Assembly (NCBI GenBank): GCA_920105625.2
Contig: OV050030.1
Location: forward strand, 112,078,814-112,142,813
Origin: Clusia tigrina
Lineage: Eukaryota; Arthropoda; Insecta; Diptera; Clusiidae
DNA: 64,000 bases
Reading direction: 5' to 3'
The position numbers and the translations under genes were made by a program. The notes beneath the pieces were generated by a model. That model saw nothing but the letters and a program-made list of their open reading frames with translations. It ran no database searches and was not told the DNA's origin. Shown in pieces: positions 27,201 to 40,398 of this stretch. Positions within the stretch are counted from its first letter, which is position 1. Each line of letters begins with the position of its first letter.

Positions 27201-30200
27201 TATCGGAATGTCAGTCTAATCCTAGTTGAGCTCTTTACTGGTTTTTTATTTAAATTGTTTTATTTAATACAATTCAGTGATTCGAACCAAAAACTGACTT
27301 TCGTAACAATATATTACGACATTTCTCTCCTTGAAAAACCGGCCATGGTTCACATTGATATAAATATTAAAATTTTTCGTTTCTAGGTTACAATAATATA
27401 CCTACATTCCATGAAGAACATTTGTAATTATAAGGAACAGTTTTGTTTATGTTGTACCTCTTTTTCATTTTCTTTGAGTTCGGCTTCTTTCTCTTTTACT
27501 CGTTGTACAAACAAACGTCCGTCTGTAGCCTAGACCTTAAAACAGAATGTGATATAAACATAGAATTCATCAATATGAAAAACATCTCCACAAAGATAAA
27601 ATTTATTATTGCGTTATATAGAAACAATATAGCCATTGTTTAATTCGCAACCACATGTTTCTAGGTCTAGGGTATCGGAATGTCAGTCTAATCCTAGTTG
27701 AGCTCTTTACTGGTTTTTTTTTTAAATTGTTTTATTTAATACAATCCAGTGATTCGAACCAAAAACTCACTTTCGTAACAATATATTACGACATTTCTCT
27801 CCTCGAAAACCCGGCCATGGTTCACACTGATATACAAATTAAAATGTTTCGTTTCTGGGTTACAATAATATAGCTACATTCCATGAAGAACATTTGTAAT
27901 TATAAGGAACAGTTTTGTTTATGTTGTACCTCTTTTTCATTTTCTTTGAGTTCGGCTTCTTTCTCTTTTACTCGTTGTACAAACAAACTTCCGTCTGTAG
28001 CCTAGACCTTAAGCCAGAACGTGATATAAACATAAGAATTCATCAATATGAAAAACATCTCAACAAAGATAATATTAATTATTGCGTTATATGGAAACAA
28101 TATAGCCATTGTTTAATTCGCAACCACATGTTTCTAGGTCTAGGGTATCGGAATGTCAGTCTAATCCTAGTTGAGCTCTTTACTGGTTTTTTATTTAAAT
28201 TGTTTTATTTAATACAATTCAGTGATTCGAACCAAAAACTCACTTTCGTAACAATATATTACGACATTTCTCTCCTTGAAAAACCGGCCATGGTTCACAT
28301 TGATATAAATATTAAAATTTTTCGTTTCTAGGTTACAATAATATAGCTACATTCCATGAAGAACATTTGTAATTATAAGGAACAGTTTTGTTTATGTTGT
28401 ACCTCTTTTTCATTTTCTTTGAGTTCGGCTTCTTTCTCTTTTACTCGTTGTACAAACAAACGTCCGTCTGTAGCCTAGACCTTAAAACAGAATGTGATAT
28501 AAACATAGAATTCATCAATATGAAAAACATCTCCACAAAGATAAAATTTATTATTGCGTTATATAGAAACAATATAGCCATTGTTTAATTCGCAACCACA
28601 TGTTTCTAGGTCTAGGGTATCGGAATGTCAGTCTAATCCTAGTTGAGCTCTTTACTGGTTTTTTATTTAAATTGTTTTATTTAATACAATCCAGTGATTC
28701 GAACCAAAAACTCACTTTCGTAACAATATATTACGACATTTCTCTCCTCGAAAACCCGGCCATGGTTCACATTGATATACAAATTAAAATTTTTCGTTTC
28801 TAGGTTACAATAATATAGCTACATTCCATGAAGAATATTTGTAATTATAAGGAACAGTTTTGTTTATGTTGTACCTCTTTTTCATTTTCTTTGAGTTCGG
28901 CTTCTTTCTCTTTTACTCGTTGTACAAACAAACGTCCGTCTGTAGCCTAGACCTTAAGACAGAATGTGATATAAACACAAGAATTCATCAATATGAAAAA
29001 CATCTCCACAAAGATAATATTAATTATTGCGTTATATGGAAACAATATAGCCATTGTTTAATTCGCAACCACATGTTTCTAGGTCTAGGGTATCGGAATG
29101 TCAGTCTAATCCTAGTTGAGCTCTTTACTGGTTTTTTATTTAAATTGTTTTATTTAATACAATCCAGTGATTCGAACCAAAAACTCACTTTCGTAACAAT
29201 ATATTACGACATTTCTCTCCTCGAAAACCCGGCCATGGTTCACATTGATATACAAATTAAAATTTTTCGTTTCTAGGTTACAATAATATAGCTACATTCC
29301 ATGAAGAACATTTGTAATTATAAGGAACAGTTTTGTTTATGTTGTACCTCTTTTTCATTTTCTTTGAGTTCGGCTTCTTTCTCTTTTACTCGTTGTACAA
29401 ACAAACGTCCGTCTGTAGCCTAGACCTTAAAACAGAATGTGATATAAACATAGAATTCATCAATATGAATAACATCTCCACAAAGATAAAATTTATTATT
29501 GCGTTATATAGAAACAATATAGCCATTGTTTAATTCGCAACCACATGTTTCTAGGTCTAGGGTATCGGAATGTCAGTCTAATCCTAGTTGAGCTCTTTAC
29601 TGGTTTTTTTTTTAAATTGTTTTATTTAATACAATCCAGTGATTCGAACCAAAAACTCACTTTCGTAACAATATATTACGACATTTCTCTCCTCGAAAAC
29701 CCGGCCATGGTTCACACTGATATACAAATTAAAATGTTTCGTTTCTGGGTTACAATAATATAGCTACATTCCATGAAGAACATTTGTAATTATAAGGAAC
29801 AGTTTTGTTTATGTTGTACCTCTTTTTCATTTTCTTTGAGTTCGGCTTCTTTCTCTTTTACTCGTTGTACAAACAAACTTCCGTCTGTAGCCTAGACCTT
29901 AAGACAGAACGTGATATAAACATAAGAATTCATCAATATGAAAAACATCTCAACAAAGATAATATTAATTATTGCGTTATATGGAAACAATATAGCCATT
30001 GTTTAATTCGCAACCACATGTTTCTAGGTCTAGGGTATCGGAATGTCAGTCTAATCCTAGTTGAGCTCTTTACTGGTTTTTTATTTAAATTGTTTTATTT
30101 AATACAATCCAGTGATTCGAACCAAAAACTCACTTTCGTAACAATATATTACGACATTTCTCTCCTCGAAAACCCGGCCATGGTTCACATTGATATACAA

Positions 30201-30480
30201 ATTAAAATTTTTCGTTTCTAGGTTACAATAATATAGCTACATTCCATGAAGAACATTTGTAATTATAAGGAACAGTTTTGTTTATGTTGTACCTCTTTTT
30301 CATTTTCTTTGAGTTCGGCTTCTTTCTCTTTTACTCGTTGTACAAACAAACGTCCGTCTGTAGCCTAGACCTTAAAACAGAATGTGATATAAACATAGAA
30401 TTCATCAATATGAAAAACATCTCCACAAAGATAAAATTTATTATTGCGTTATATAGAAACAATATAGCCATTGTTTAATT
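21250..30480 (+). repeat. Second copy of the ~11.3-kb tandem duplication, shortened by two dimers
   Basis: This stretch is colinear with 9920-21250 and adjoins it. It lacks two ~945-bp dimers relative to the first copy, one near 23115-23650 and one near 28400. At the second site the first copy carries the dimer with CAGAACGTG twice in a row (about 17527-18471 and 18472-19416). Differences between copies are few, for example CCGTCTATAGCC at 23275 where the first copy has CCGTCTGTAGCC, so the event looks recent. Confidence 0.78.
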
Positions 30481-31165
30481 CGCAACCACATGTTTCTAGG
30501 TCTAGGGTATCGGAATGTCAGTCTAATCCTAGTTGAGATCTTTACTGTTTTTTTTTTTTAATTGTTTTATTTAATACAATCCAGTGATTCGAACCAAAAA
30601 CTCACTTTCGTAACAATATATTACGACATTTCTCTCCTCGAAAACCCGGCCATGGTTCACATTGATATACAAATTAAAATGTTTCGTTTCTGGGTTACAA
30701 TAATATAGCTACATTCCATGAAGAACATTTGTAATTATAAGGAACAGTTTTGCTTATGTTGTACCTCTTTTTCATTTTCTTTGAGTTCGGCTTCTTTCTC
30801 TTTTACTCGTTGTACAAACAAACTTCCGTCTGTAGCCTAGACCTTAAGACAGAATGTGATATAAACATAAGAATTCATCAATATGAAAAACATCTCAACA
30901 AAGATAATATTTATTATTGCGTTATATGGAAACAATATAGCCATTGTTTAATTCGCAACCACATGTTTCTAGGTCTAGGGTATCTGAATGTCAGTCTAAT
31001 CCTAGTTGAGCTCTTTACTGGTTTTTTATTTAAATTGTTTTATTTAATACAATCTAGTGATTCGAACCAAAAACTCACTTTCGTAACAATATATTACGAC
31101 ATTTCAATCCTCGAAAACCAGCCATGGCTCACATTGATATACAAATTAAAATGTTTCGTTTCTGG

Positions 31166-31639
31166 GTTACAATAATATAGCTACATTCCATGAAGAACAT
31201 TTGTAATTATAAGGAACAGTTTTGTTTATGTTGTACCTCTTTTTCATTTTCTTTGAGTTCGGCTTCTTTCTCTTTTACTCGTTGTACAAACAAACGTCCG
31301 TCTGTAGCCTAGACCTTAAGACAGAATGTGATATAAACATAAGAATTCATCAATATGAAAACATCTCCACAAAGATAAAATTTATTATTGCGTTATATAG
31401 AAACAATATAGCCATTGTTTAATTCGCAACCACATGTTTCTAGGTCTAGGGTATCGGAATGTCAGTCTAATCCTAGTTGAGCTCTTTACTGGTTTTTTAC
31501 TTAAATTGTTTTATTTAATACAATCTAGTGATTCGAACCAAAAACTCACTTTCGAACCAAAAACATATTACGACATTTCAATCCTCGAAAACCGGCCATG
31601 GTTCACATTGATATACAAATTAAAATGTTTCGTTTCTGG
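31166..31639 (+). repeat. Monomer with a copied CGAACCAAAAAC patch, copy 1 (474 bp)
   Basis: Where other monomers read CTTTCGTAACAATATATTACG, this one reads CTTTCGAACCAAAAACATATTACG (about 31551-31569). The inserted string repeats CGAACCAAAAAC found just upstream in the same monomer, so it looks like a local template switch. The second dyad is destroyed. It also has one A fewer in ATATGAAAACATC. Confidence 0.85.
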
Positions 31640-34473
31640 GTTACAATAATATAGCTACATTCCATGAAGAACATTTGTAATTATAAGGAACAGTTTTGTT
31701 TATGTTGTACCTCTTTTTCATTTTCTTTGAGTTCGGCTTCTTTCTCTTTTACTCGTTGTACAAACAAACGTCCGTCTGTAGCCTAGACCTTAAGACAGAA
31801 TGTGATATAAACATAAGAATTCATCAATATGAAAAACATCTCCACAAAGATAATAATAATTATTGCGTTATATGGAAACAATATAGCCATTGTTTAATTC
31901 GCAACCACATGTTTCTAGGTCTAGGGTATCGGAATGTCAGTCTAATCCTAGTTGAGCTCTTTACTGGTTTTTTATTTAAATTGTTTTATTTAATACAATT
32001 CAGTGATTCGAACCAAAAACTGACTTTCGTAACAATATATTACGACATTTCTCTCCTTGAAAAACCGGCCATGGTTCACATTGATATAAATATTAAAATT
32101 TTTCGTTTCTAGGTTACAATAATATAGCTATATTCCATGAAGAACATTTGTAATTATAAGGAACAGTTTTGTTTATGTTGTACCTCTTTTTCATTTTCTT
32201 TGAGTTCGGCTTCTTTCTCTTTTACTCGTTGTACAAACAAACGTCCGTCTGTAGCCTAGACCTTAAAACAGAATGTGATATAAACATAGAATTCATCAAT
32301 ATGAAAAACATCTCCACAAAGATAAAATTTATTATTGCGTTATATAGAAACAATATAGCCATTGTTTAATTCGCAACCACATGTTTCTAGGTCTAGGGTA
32401 TCGGAATGTCAGTCTAATCCTAGTTGAGCTCTTTACTGGTTTTTTAATTAAATTGTTTTATTTAATACAATCCAGTGATTCGAACCAAAAACTCACTTTC
32501 GTAACAATATATTACGACATTTCTCTCCTCGAAAACCCGGCCATGGTTCACATTGATATACAAATTAAAATGTTTCGTTTCTGGGTTACAATAATATAGC
32601 TACATTCCATGAAGAACATTTGTAATTATAAGGAACAGTTTTGTTTATGTTGTACCTCTTTTTCATTTTCTTTGAGTTCGGCTTCTTTCTCTTTTACTCG
32701 TTGTACAAACAAACTTCCGTCTGTAGCCTAGACCTTAAGACAGAATGTGATATAAACATAAGAATTCATCAATATGAAAAACATCTCAACAAAGATAATA
32801 TTAATTATTGCGTTATATGGAAACAATATAGCCATTGTTTAATTCGCAACCACATGTTTCTAGGTCTAGGGTATCGGAATGTCAGTCTAATCCTAGTTGA
32901 GCTCTTTACTGGTTTTTTATTTAAATTGTTTTATTTAATACAATCCAGTGATTCGAACCAAAAACTCACTTTCGTAACAATATATTACGACATTTCTCTC
33001 CTCGAAAAACCGGCCATGGTTCACATTGATATAAATATTAAAATTTTTCGTTTCTAGGTTACAATAATATAGCTACATTCCATGAAGAACATTTGTAATT
33101 ATAAGGAACAGTTTTGTTTATGTTGTACCTCTTTTTCATTTTCTTTGAGTTCGGCTTCTTTCTCTTTTACTCGTTGTACAAACAAACGTCCGTCTGTAGC
33201 CTAGACCTTAAAACAGAATGTGATATAAACATAGAATTCATCAATATGAAAAACATCTCCACAAAGATAAAATTTATTATTGCGTTATATAGAAACAATA
33301 TAGCCATTGTTTAATTCGCAACCACATGTTTCTAGGTCTAGGGTATCGGAATGTCAGTCTAATCCTAGTTGAGCTCTTTACTGGTTTTTTATTTAAATTG
33401 TTTTATTTAATACAATCCAGTGATTCGAACCAAAAACTCACTTTCGTAACAATATATTACGACATTTCTCTCCTCGAAAACCCGGTCATGGTTCACATTG
33501 ATATACAAATTAAAATTTTTCGTTTCTAGGTTACAATAATATAGCTACATTCCATGAAGAATATTTGTAATTATAAGGAACAGTTTTGTTTATGTTGTAC
33601 CTCTTTTTCATTTTCTTTGAGTTCGGCTTCTTTCTCTTTTACTCGTTGTACAAACAAACGTCCGTCTGTACCCTAGACCTTAAGACAGAATGTGATATAA
33701 ACACAAGAATTCATCAATATGAAAAACATCTCCACAAAGATAATATTAATTATTGCATTATATGGAAACAATATAGCCATTGTTTAATTCGCAACTACAT
33801 GTTTCTAGGTCTAGGGTATCGGAATGTCAGTCTAATCCTAGTTGAGCTCTTTACTGGTTTTTTATTTAAATTGTTTTATTTAATACAATCCAGTGATTCG
33901 AACCAAAAACTCACTTTCGTAACAATATATTACGACATTTCTCTCCTCGAAAACCCGGCCATGGTTCACATTGATATACAAATTAAAATTTTTCGTTTCT
34001 AGGTTACAATAATATAGCTACATTCCATGAAGAACATTTGTAATTATAAGGAACAGTTTTGTTTATGTTGTACCTCTTTTTCATTTTCTTTGAGTTCGGC
34101 TTCTTTCTCTTTTACTCGTTGTACAAACAAACGTCCGTCTGTAGCCTAGACCTTAAAACAGAATGTGATATAAACATAGAATTCATCAATATGAAAAACA
34201 TCTCCACAAAGATAAAATTTATTATTGCGTTATATAGAAACAATATAGCCATTGTTTAATTCGCAACCACATGTTTCTAGGTCTAGGGTATCGGAATGTC
34301 AGTCTAATCCTAGTTGAGCTCTTTACTGGATTTTTTTTAAATTGTTTTATTTAATACAATCCAGTGATTCGAACCAAAAACTCACTTTCGTAACAATATA
34401 TTACGACATTTCTCTCCTCGAAAACCCGGCCATGGTTCACATTGATATACAAATTAAAATGTTTCGTTTCTGG

Positions 34474-34837
34474 GTTACAATAATATAGCTACATTCCATG
34501 AAGAACATTTGTAATTATAAGGAACAGTTTTGCTTATGTTGTACCTCTTTTTCATTTTCTTTGAGTTCGGCTTCTTTCTCTTTTACTCGTTGTACAAACA
34601 AACTTCCGTCTGTAGCCTAGACCTTAAGACAGAATGTGATATAAACATAAGAATTCATCAATATGAAAAACATCTCAACAAAGATAATATTTATTATTGC
34701 GTTATATGGAAACAATATAGCCATTGTTTAATTCGCAACCACATGTTTCTAGGTCTAGGGTATCTGAATGTCAGTCTAATCCTAGTTGAGCTCTTTACTG
34801 GTTTTTTATTTAAATTGTTTTATTTAATACAATCCAG
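34474..34837 (+). repeat. Short satellite monomer (364 bp) with a 109-bp internal deletion
   Basis: The monomer runs normally to TTTAATACAATCCAG and then passes straight into GTTACAATAATATAG of the next unit. This removes 109 bp relative to a full type A copy, from TGATTCGAACC onwards. The lost stretch includes the B-box-like sequence, the second dyad and the CCATGG site. The front half is type A with GCTTATGTTG and GTATCTGAATG. Confidence 0.9.
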
Positions 34838-35780
34838 GTTACAATAATATAGCTACATTCCATGAAGAACATTTGTAATTATAAGGAACAGTTTTGTTTA
34901 TGTTGTACCTCTTTTTCATTTTCTTTGAGTTCGGCTTCTTTCTCTTTTACTCGTTGTACAAACAAACTTCCGCCTGTAGCCTAGACCTTAAAACAGAATG
35001 TGATATAAACATAGAATTCATCAATATGAAAAACATCTCCACAAAGATAATATTTATTATTGCGTTATATGGAAACAATATAGCCATTGTTTAATTCGCA
35101 ACCACATGTTTCTAAGTCTAGGGTATCGGAATGTCAGTCTAATCCTAGTTGAGCTCTTTACTGGTTTTTTACTTAAATTGTTTTATTTAATACAATCTAG
35201 TGATTCGAACCAAAAACTCACTTTCGTAACAATATATTACGACATTTCAATCCTCGAAAACCAGCCATGGTTCACATTGATATACAAATTAAAATGTTTC
35301 GTTTCTGGGTTACAATAATATAGCTACATTCCATGAAGAACATTTGTAATTATAAGGAACAGTTTTGTTTATGTTGTACCTCTTTTTCATTTTCTTTGAG
35401 TTCGGCTTCTTTCTCTTTTACTCGTTGTACAAACAAACGTCCGTCTGTAGCCTAGACCTTAAAACAGAATGTGATATAAACATAGAATTCATCAATATGA
35501 AAAACATCTCCACAAAGATAAAATTTATTATTGCGTTATATAGAAACAATATAGCCATTGTTTAATTCGCAACCACATGTTTCTAGGTCTAGGGTATCGG
35601 AATGTCAGTCTAATCCTAGTTGAGCTCTTTACTGGTTTTTTTTTTTAATTGTTTTATTTAATACAATCCAGTGATTCGAACCAAAAACTCACTTTCGTAA
35701 CAATATATTACGACATTTCTCTCCTCGAAAACCCGGCCATGGTTCACATTGATATACAAATTAAAATGTTTCGTTTCTGG

Positions 35781-36254
35781 GTTACAATAATATAGCTACA
35801 TTCCATGAAGAACATTTGTAATTATAAGGAACAGTTTTGTTTATGTTGTACCTCTTTTTCATTTTCTTTGAGTTCGGCTTCTTTCTCTTTTACTCGTTGT
35901 ACAAACAAACGTCCGTCTGTAGCCTAGACCTTAAGACAGAATGTGATATAAACATAAGAATTCATCAATATGAAAACATCTCCACAAAGATAAAATTTAT
36001 TATTGCGTTATATAGAAACAATATAGCCATTGTTTAATTCGCAACCACATGTTTCTAGGTCTAGGGTATCGGAATGTCAGTCTAATCCTAGTTGAGCTCT
36101 TTACTGGTTTTTTACTTAAATTGTTTTATTTAATACAATCTAGTGATTCGAACCAAAAACTCACTTTCGAACCAAAAACATATTACGACATTTCAATCCT
36201 CGAAAACCGGCCATGGTTCACATTGATATACAAATTAAAATGTTTCGTTTCTGG
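35781..36254 (+). repeat. Monomer with the copied patch, copy 2 (474 bp)
   Basis: Same patch at about 36166-36184 and the same A deletion in ATATGAAAACATC. It lies two monomers (946 bp) before copy 3, showing spread by dimer-sized exchange. Confidence 0.85.
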
Positions 36255-36726
36255 GTTACAATAATATAGCTACATTCCATGAAGAACATTTGTAATTATA
36301 AGGAACAGTTTTGCTTATGTTGTACCTCTTTTTCATTTTCTTTGAGTTCGGCTTCTTTCTCTTTTACTCGTTGTACAAACAAACGTCCGTCTGTAGCCTA
36401 GACCTTAAGACAGAATGTGATATAAACATAAGAATTCATCAATATGAAAAACATCTCAACAAAGATAATATTTATTATTGCGTTATATGGAAACAATATA
36501 GCCATTGTTTAATTCGCAACCACATGTTTCTAGGTCTAGGGTATCTGAATGTCAGTCTAATCCTAGTTGAGCTCTTTACTGGTTCTTTATTTAAATTGTT
36601 TTATTTAATACAATCTAGTGATTCGAACCAAAAACTCACTTTCGTAACAATATATTACGACATTTCAATCCTCGAAAACCAGCCATGGCTCACATTGATA
36701 TACAAATTAAAATGTTTCGTTTCTGG

Positions 36727-37200
36727 GTTACAATAATATAGCTACATTCCATGAAGAACATTTGTAATTATAAGGAACAGTTTTGTTTATGTTGTACCTC
36801 TTTTTCATTTTCTTTGAGTTCGGCTTCTTTCTCTTTTACTCGTTGTACAAACAAACGTCCGTCTGTAGCCTAGACCTTAAGACAGAATGTGATATAAACA
36901 TAAGAATTCATCAATATGAAAACATCTCCACAAAGATAAAATTTATTATTGCGTTATATAGAAACAATATAGCCATTATTTAATTCGCAACCACATGTTT
37001 CTAGGTCTAGGGTATCGGAATGTCAGTCTAATCCTAGTTGAGCTCTTTACTGGTTTTTTACTTAAATTGTTTTATTTAATACAATCTAGTGATTCGAACC
37101 AAAAACTCACTTTCGAACCAAAAACATATTACGACATTTCAATCCTCGAAAACCGGCCATGGTTCACATTGATATACAAATTAAAATGTTTCGTTTCTGG
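36727..37200 (+). repeat. Monomer with the copied patch, copy 3 (474 bp)
   Basis: Same patch at about 37112-37130. It sits exactly 5561 bp after copy 1 and belongs to the 5561-bp duplication. Private change: GCCATTATTTAATTCG, which alters the first dyad. Confidence 0.85.
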
Positions 37201-39563
37201 GTTACAATAATATAGCTACATTCCATGAAGAACATTTGTAATTATAAGGAACAGTTTTGTTTATGTTGTACCTCTTTTTCATTTTCTTTGAGTTCGGCTT
37301 CTTTCTCTTTTACTCGTTGTACAAACAAACGTCCGTCTGTAGCCTAGACCTTAAGACAGAATGTGATATAAACATAAGAATTCATCAATATGAAAAACAT
37401 CTCCACAAAGATAATAATAATTATTGCGTTATATGGAAACAATATAGCCATTGTTTAATTCGCAACCACATGTTTCTAGGTCTAGGGTATCGGAATGTCA
37501 GTCTAATCCTAGTTGAGCTCTTTACTGGTTTTTTATTTAAATTGTTTTATTTAATACAATTCAGTGATTCGAACCAAAAACTGACTTTCGTAACAATATA
37601 TTACGACATTTCTCTCCTTGAAAAACCGGCCATGGTTCACATTGATATAAATATTAAAATTTTTCGTTTCTAGGTTACAATAATATAGCTACATTCCATG
37701 AAGAACATTTGTAATTATAAGGAACAGTTTTGTTTATGTTGTACCTCTTTTTCATTTTCTTTGAGTTCGGCTTCTTTCTCTTTTACTCGTTGTACAAACA
37801 AACGTCCGTCTGTAGCCTAGACCTTAAAACAGAATGTGATATAAACATAGAATTCATCAATATGAAAAACATCTCCACAAAGATAAAATTTATTATTGCG
37901 TTATATAGAAACAATATAGTCATTGTTTAATTCGCAACCACATGTTTCTAGGTCTAGGGTATCGGAATGTCAGTCTAATCCTAGTTGAGCTCTTTACTGG
38001 TTTTTTAATTAAATTGTTTTATTTAATACAATCCAGTGATTCGAACCAAAAACTCACTTTCGTAACAATATATTACGACATTTCTCTCCTCGAAAACCCG
38101 GCCATGGTTCACATTGATATACAAATTAAAATGTTTCGTTTCTGGGTTACAATAATATAGCTACATTCCATGAAGAACATTTGTAATTATAAGGAACAGT
38201 TTTGTTTATGTTGTACCTCTTTTTCATTTTCTTTGAGTTCGGCTTCTTTCTCTTTTACTCGTTGTACAAACAAACTTCCGTCTGTAGCCTAGACCTTAAG
38301 ACAGAATGTGATATAAACATAAGAATTCATCAATATGAAAAACATCTCAACAAAGATAATATTAATTATTGCGTTATATGGAAACAATATAGCCATTGTT
38401 TAATTCGCAACCACATGTTTCTAGGTCTAGGGTATCGGAATGTCAGTCTAATCCTAGTTGAGCTCTTTACTGGTTTTTTATTTAAATTGTTTTATTTAAT
38501 ACAATTCAGTGATTCGAACCAAAAACTCACTTTCGTAACAATATATTACGACATTTCTCTCCTTGAAAAACCGGCCATGGTTCACATTGATATAAATATT
38601 AAAATTTTTCGTTTCTAGGTTACAATAATATAGCTACATTCCATGAAGAACATTTGTAATTATAAGGAACAGTTTTGTTTATGTTGTACCTCTTTTTCAT
38701 TTTCTTTGAGTTCGGCTTCTTTCTCTTTTACTCGTTGTACAAACAAACGTCCGTCTGTAGCCTAGACCTTAAAACAGAATGTGATATAAACATAGAATTC
38801 ATCAATATGAAAAACATCTCCACAAAGATAAAATTTATTATTGCGTTATATAGAAACAATATAGCCATTGTTTAATTCGCAACCACATGTTTCTAGGTCT
38901 AGGGTATCGGAATGTCAGTCTAATCCTAGTTGAGCTCTTTACTGGTTTTTTATTTAAATTGTTTTATTTAATACAATCCAGTGATTCGAACCAAAAACTC
39001 ACTTTCGTAACAATATATTACGACATTTCTCTCCTCGAAAACCCGGTCATGGTTCACATTGATATACAAATTAAAATTTTTCGTTTCTAGGTTACAATAA
39101 TATAGCTACATTCCATGAAGAATATTTGTAATTATAAGGAACAGTTTTGTTTATGTTGTACCTCTTTTTCATTTTCTTTGAGTTCGGCTTCTTTCTCTTT
39201 TACTCGTTGTACAAACAAACGTCCGTCTGTACCCTAGACCTTAAGACAGAATGTGATATAAACACAAGAATTCATCAATATGAAAAACATCTCCACAAAG
39301 ATAATATTAATTATTGCATTATATGGAAACAATATAGCCATTGTTTAATTCGCAACCACATGTTTCTAGGTCTAGGGTATCGGAATGTCAGTCTAATCCT
39401 AGTTGAGCTCTTTACTGGTTTTTTATTTAAATTGTTTTATTTAATACAATCCAGTGATTCGAACCAAAAACTCACTTTCGTAACAATATATTACGACATT
39501 TCTCTCCTCGAAAACCCGGCCATGGTTCACATTGATATACAAATTAAAATTTTTCGTTTCTAG

Positions 39564-39926
39564 GTTACAATAATATAGCTACATTCCATGAAGAACATTT
39601 GTAATTATAAGGAACAGTTTTGTTTATGTTGTACCTCTTTTTCATTTTCTTTGAGTTCGGCTTCTTTCTCTTTTACTCGTTGTACAAACAAACGTCCGTC
39701 TGTAGCCTAGACCTTAAAACAGAATGTGATATAAACATAGAATTCATCAATATGAAAAACATCTCCACAAAGATAAAATTTATTATTGCGTTATATAGAA
39801 ACAATATAGCCATTGTTTAATTCGCAACCACATGTTTCTAGGTCTAGGGTATCTGAATGTCAGTCTAATCCTAGTTGAGCTCTTTACTGGTTTTTTATTT
39901 AAATTGTTTTATTTAATACAATCCAG
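39564..39926 (+). repeat. Short satellite monomer (363 bp), same deletion, B-type front
   Basis: Same AATCCAG/GTTACAA junction as at 34837/34838, but the front half is type B (AACATAGAATTC). The deletion-bearing tail has been recombined onto a different monomer type. It is followed by a divergent-subfamily monomer at 39927. Confidence 0.9.
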
Positions 39927-40398
39927 GTTACAATAATATAGCTACATTCCATGAAGAACATTCGTAATTATAAGGAACAGTTTTGTTTATGTTGTACCTC
40001 TTTTTCATTTTCTTTGAGTTCGGCTTCTTTCTCTTTTACTCGTTGTACAAACAAACGTCCATCTGTAGCCTAGACCTTAACACAGAATGTGATATAAACA
40101 TAAGAATTCATCAATATGAAAAACATCTCCACAAAGATAAAATGTATTATTGCGTTATATAGAAAGAATATAGCCATTGTTTAATTCGCAACCGCATGTT
40201 TCTAGGTCTAGTGTTTCGGAATGTCAGTCTAATCCTAGTTGAGCTCTTTACTGGTTTTTTATTTAAATTGTTTATTTAATACAATTCAGTGATTCGAACC
40301 AAAAACTCACTTTCGCAACAATATATTACGACATTTCTCTCCTTGAAAAACCGGCCATGGTTCACATTGATATTAATATTAAAATTTTTCGTTTCTAG
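39927..40398 (+). repeat. Divergent-subfamily satellite monomer, copy 1
   Basis: This monomer shares linked differences found in only three copies: GATAAAATGTATTATTG, TATAGAAAGAATATAGCC (which spoils the first dyad), CAACCGCATG, TCTAGTGTTTCGG and AAATTGTTTATTTAAT (one T fewer). This copy also has private changes such as ACATTCGTAATT and GTCCATCTGTAGCC, so it is among the most divergent units in the array. Confidence 0.85.

Larger units (their letters stand above)
30720..36280 (+). repeat. First copy of a 5561-bp tandem duplication
   Basis: Private variants recur at a constant offset of 5561 bp. They are the GAACCAAAAACATATTACG patch (31553 and 37114), GATAATAATAATTATTG (about 31851 and 37412), TTTTTTAATTAAATTG (about 32442 and 38003), CCCGGTCATGG (about 33482 and 39043), and GTCTGTACCCTAGACC with ATTGCATTATATGG (about 33665-33765 and 39226-39326). 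The offset equals 11 full monomers plus one 364-bp short monomer, and that short monomer (34474-34837) lies inside this copy. Confidence 0.8.
36281..39926 (+). repeat. Second, truncated copy of the 5561-bp tandem duplication
   Basis: It follows the first copy directly and matches it from ~30720 to ~34260. At about 39830 it jumps by one monomer into the tail of the short monomer (GTATCTGAATG...AATCCAG). The final monomer (39564-39926) is therefore a B-type front joined to the short-monomer tail. This is an odd-number exchange and breaks the A-B register. Confidence 0.72.
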
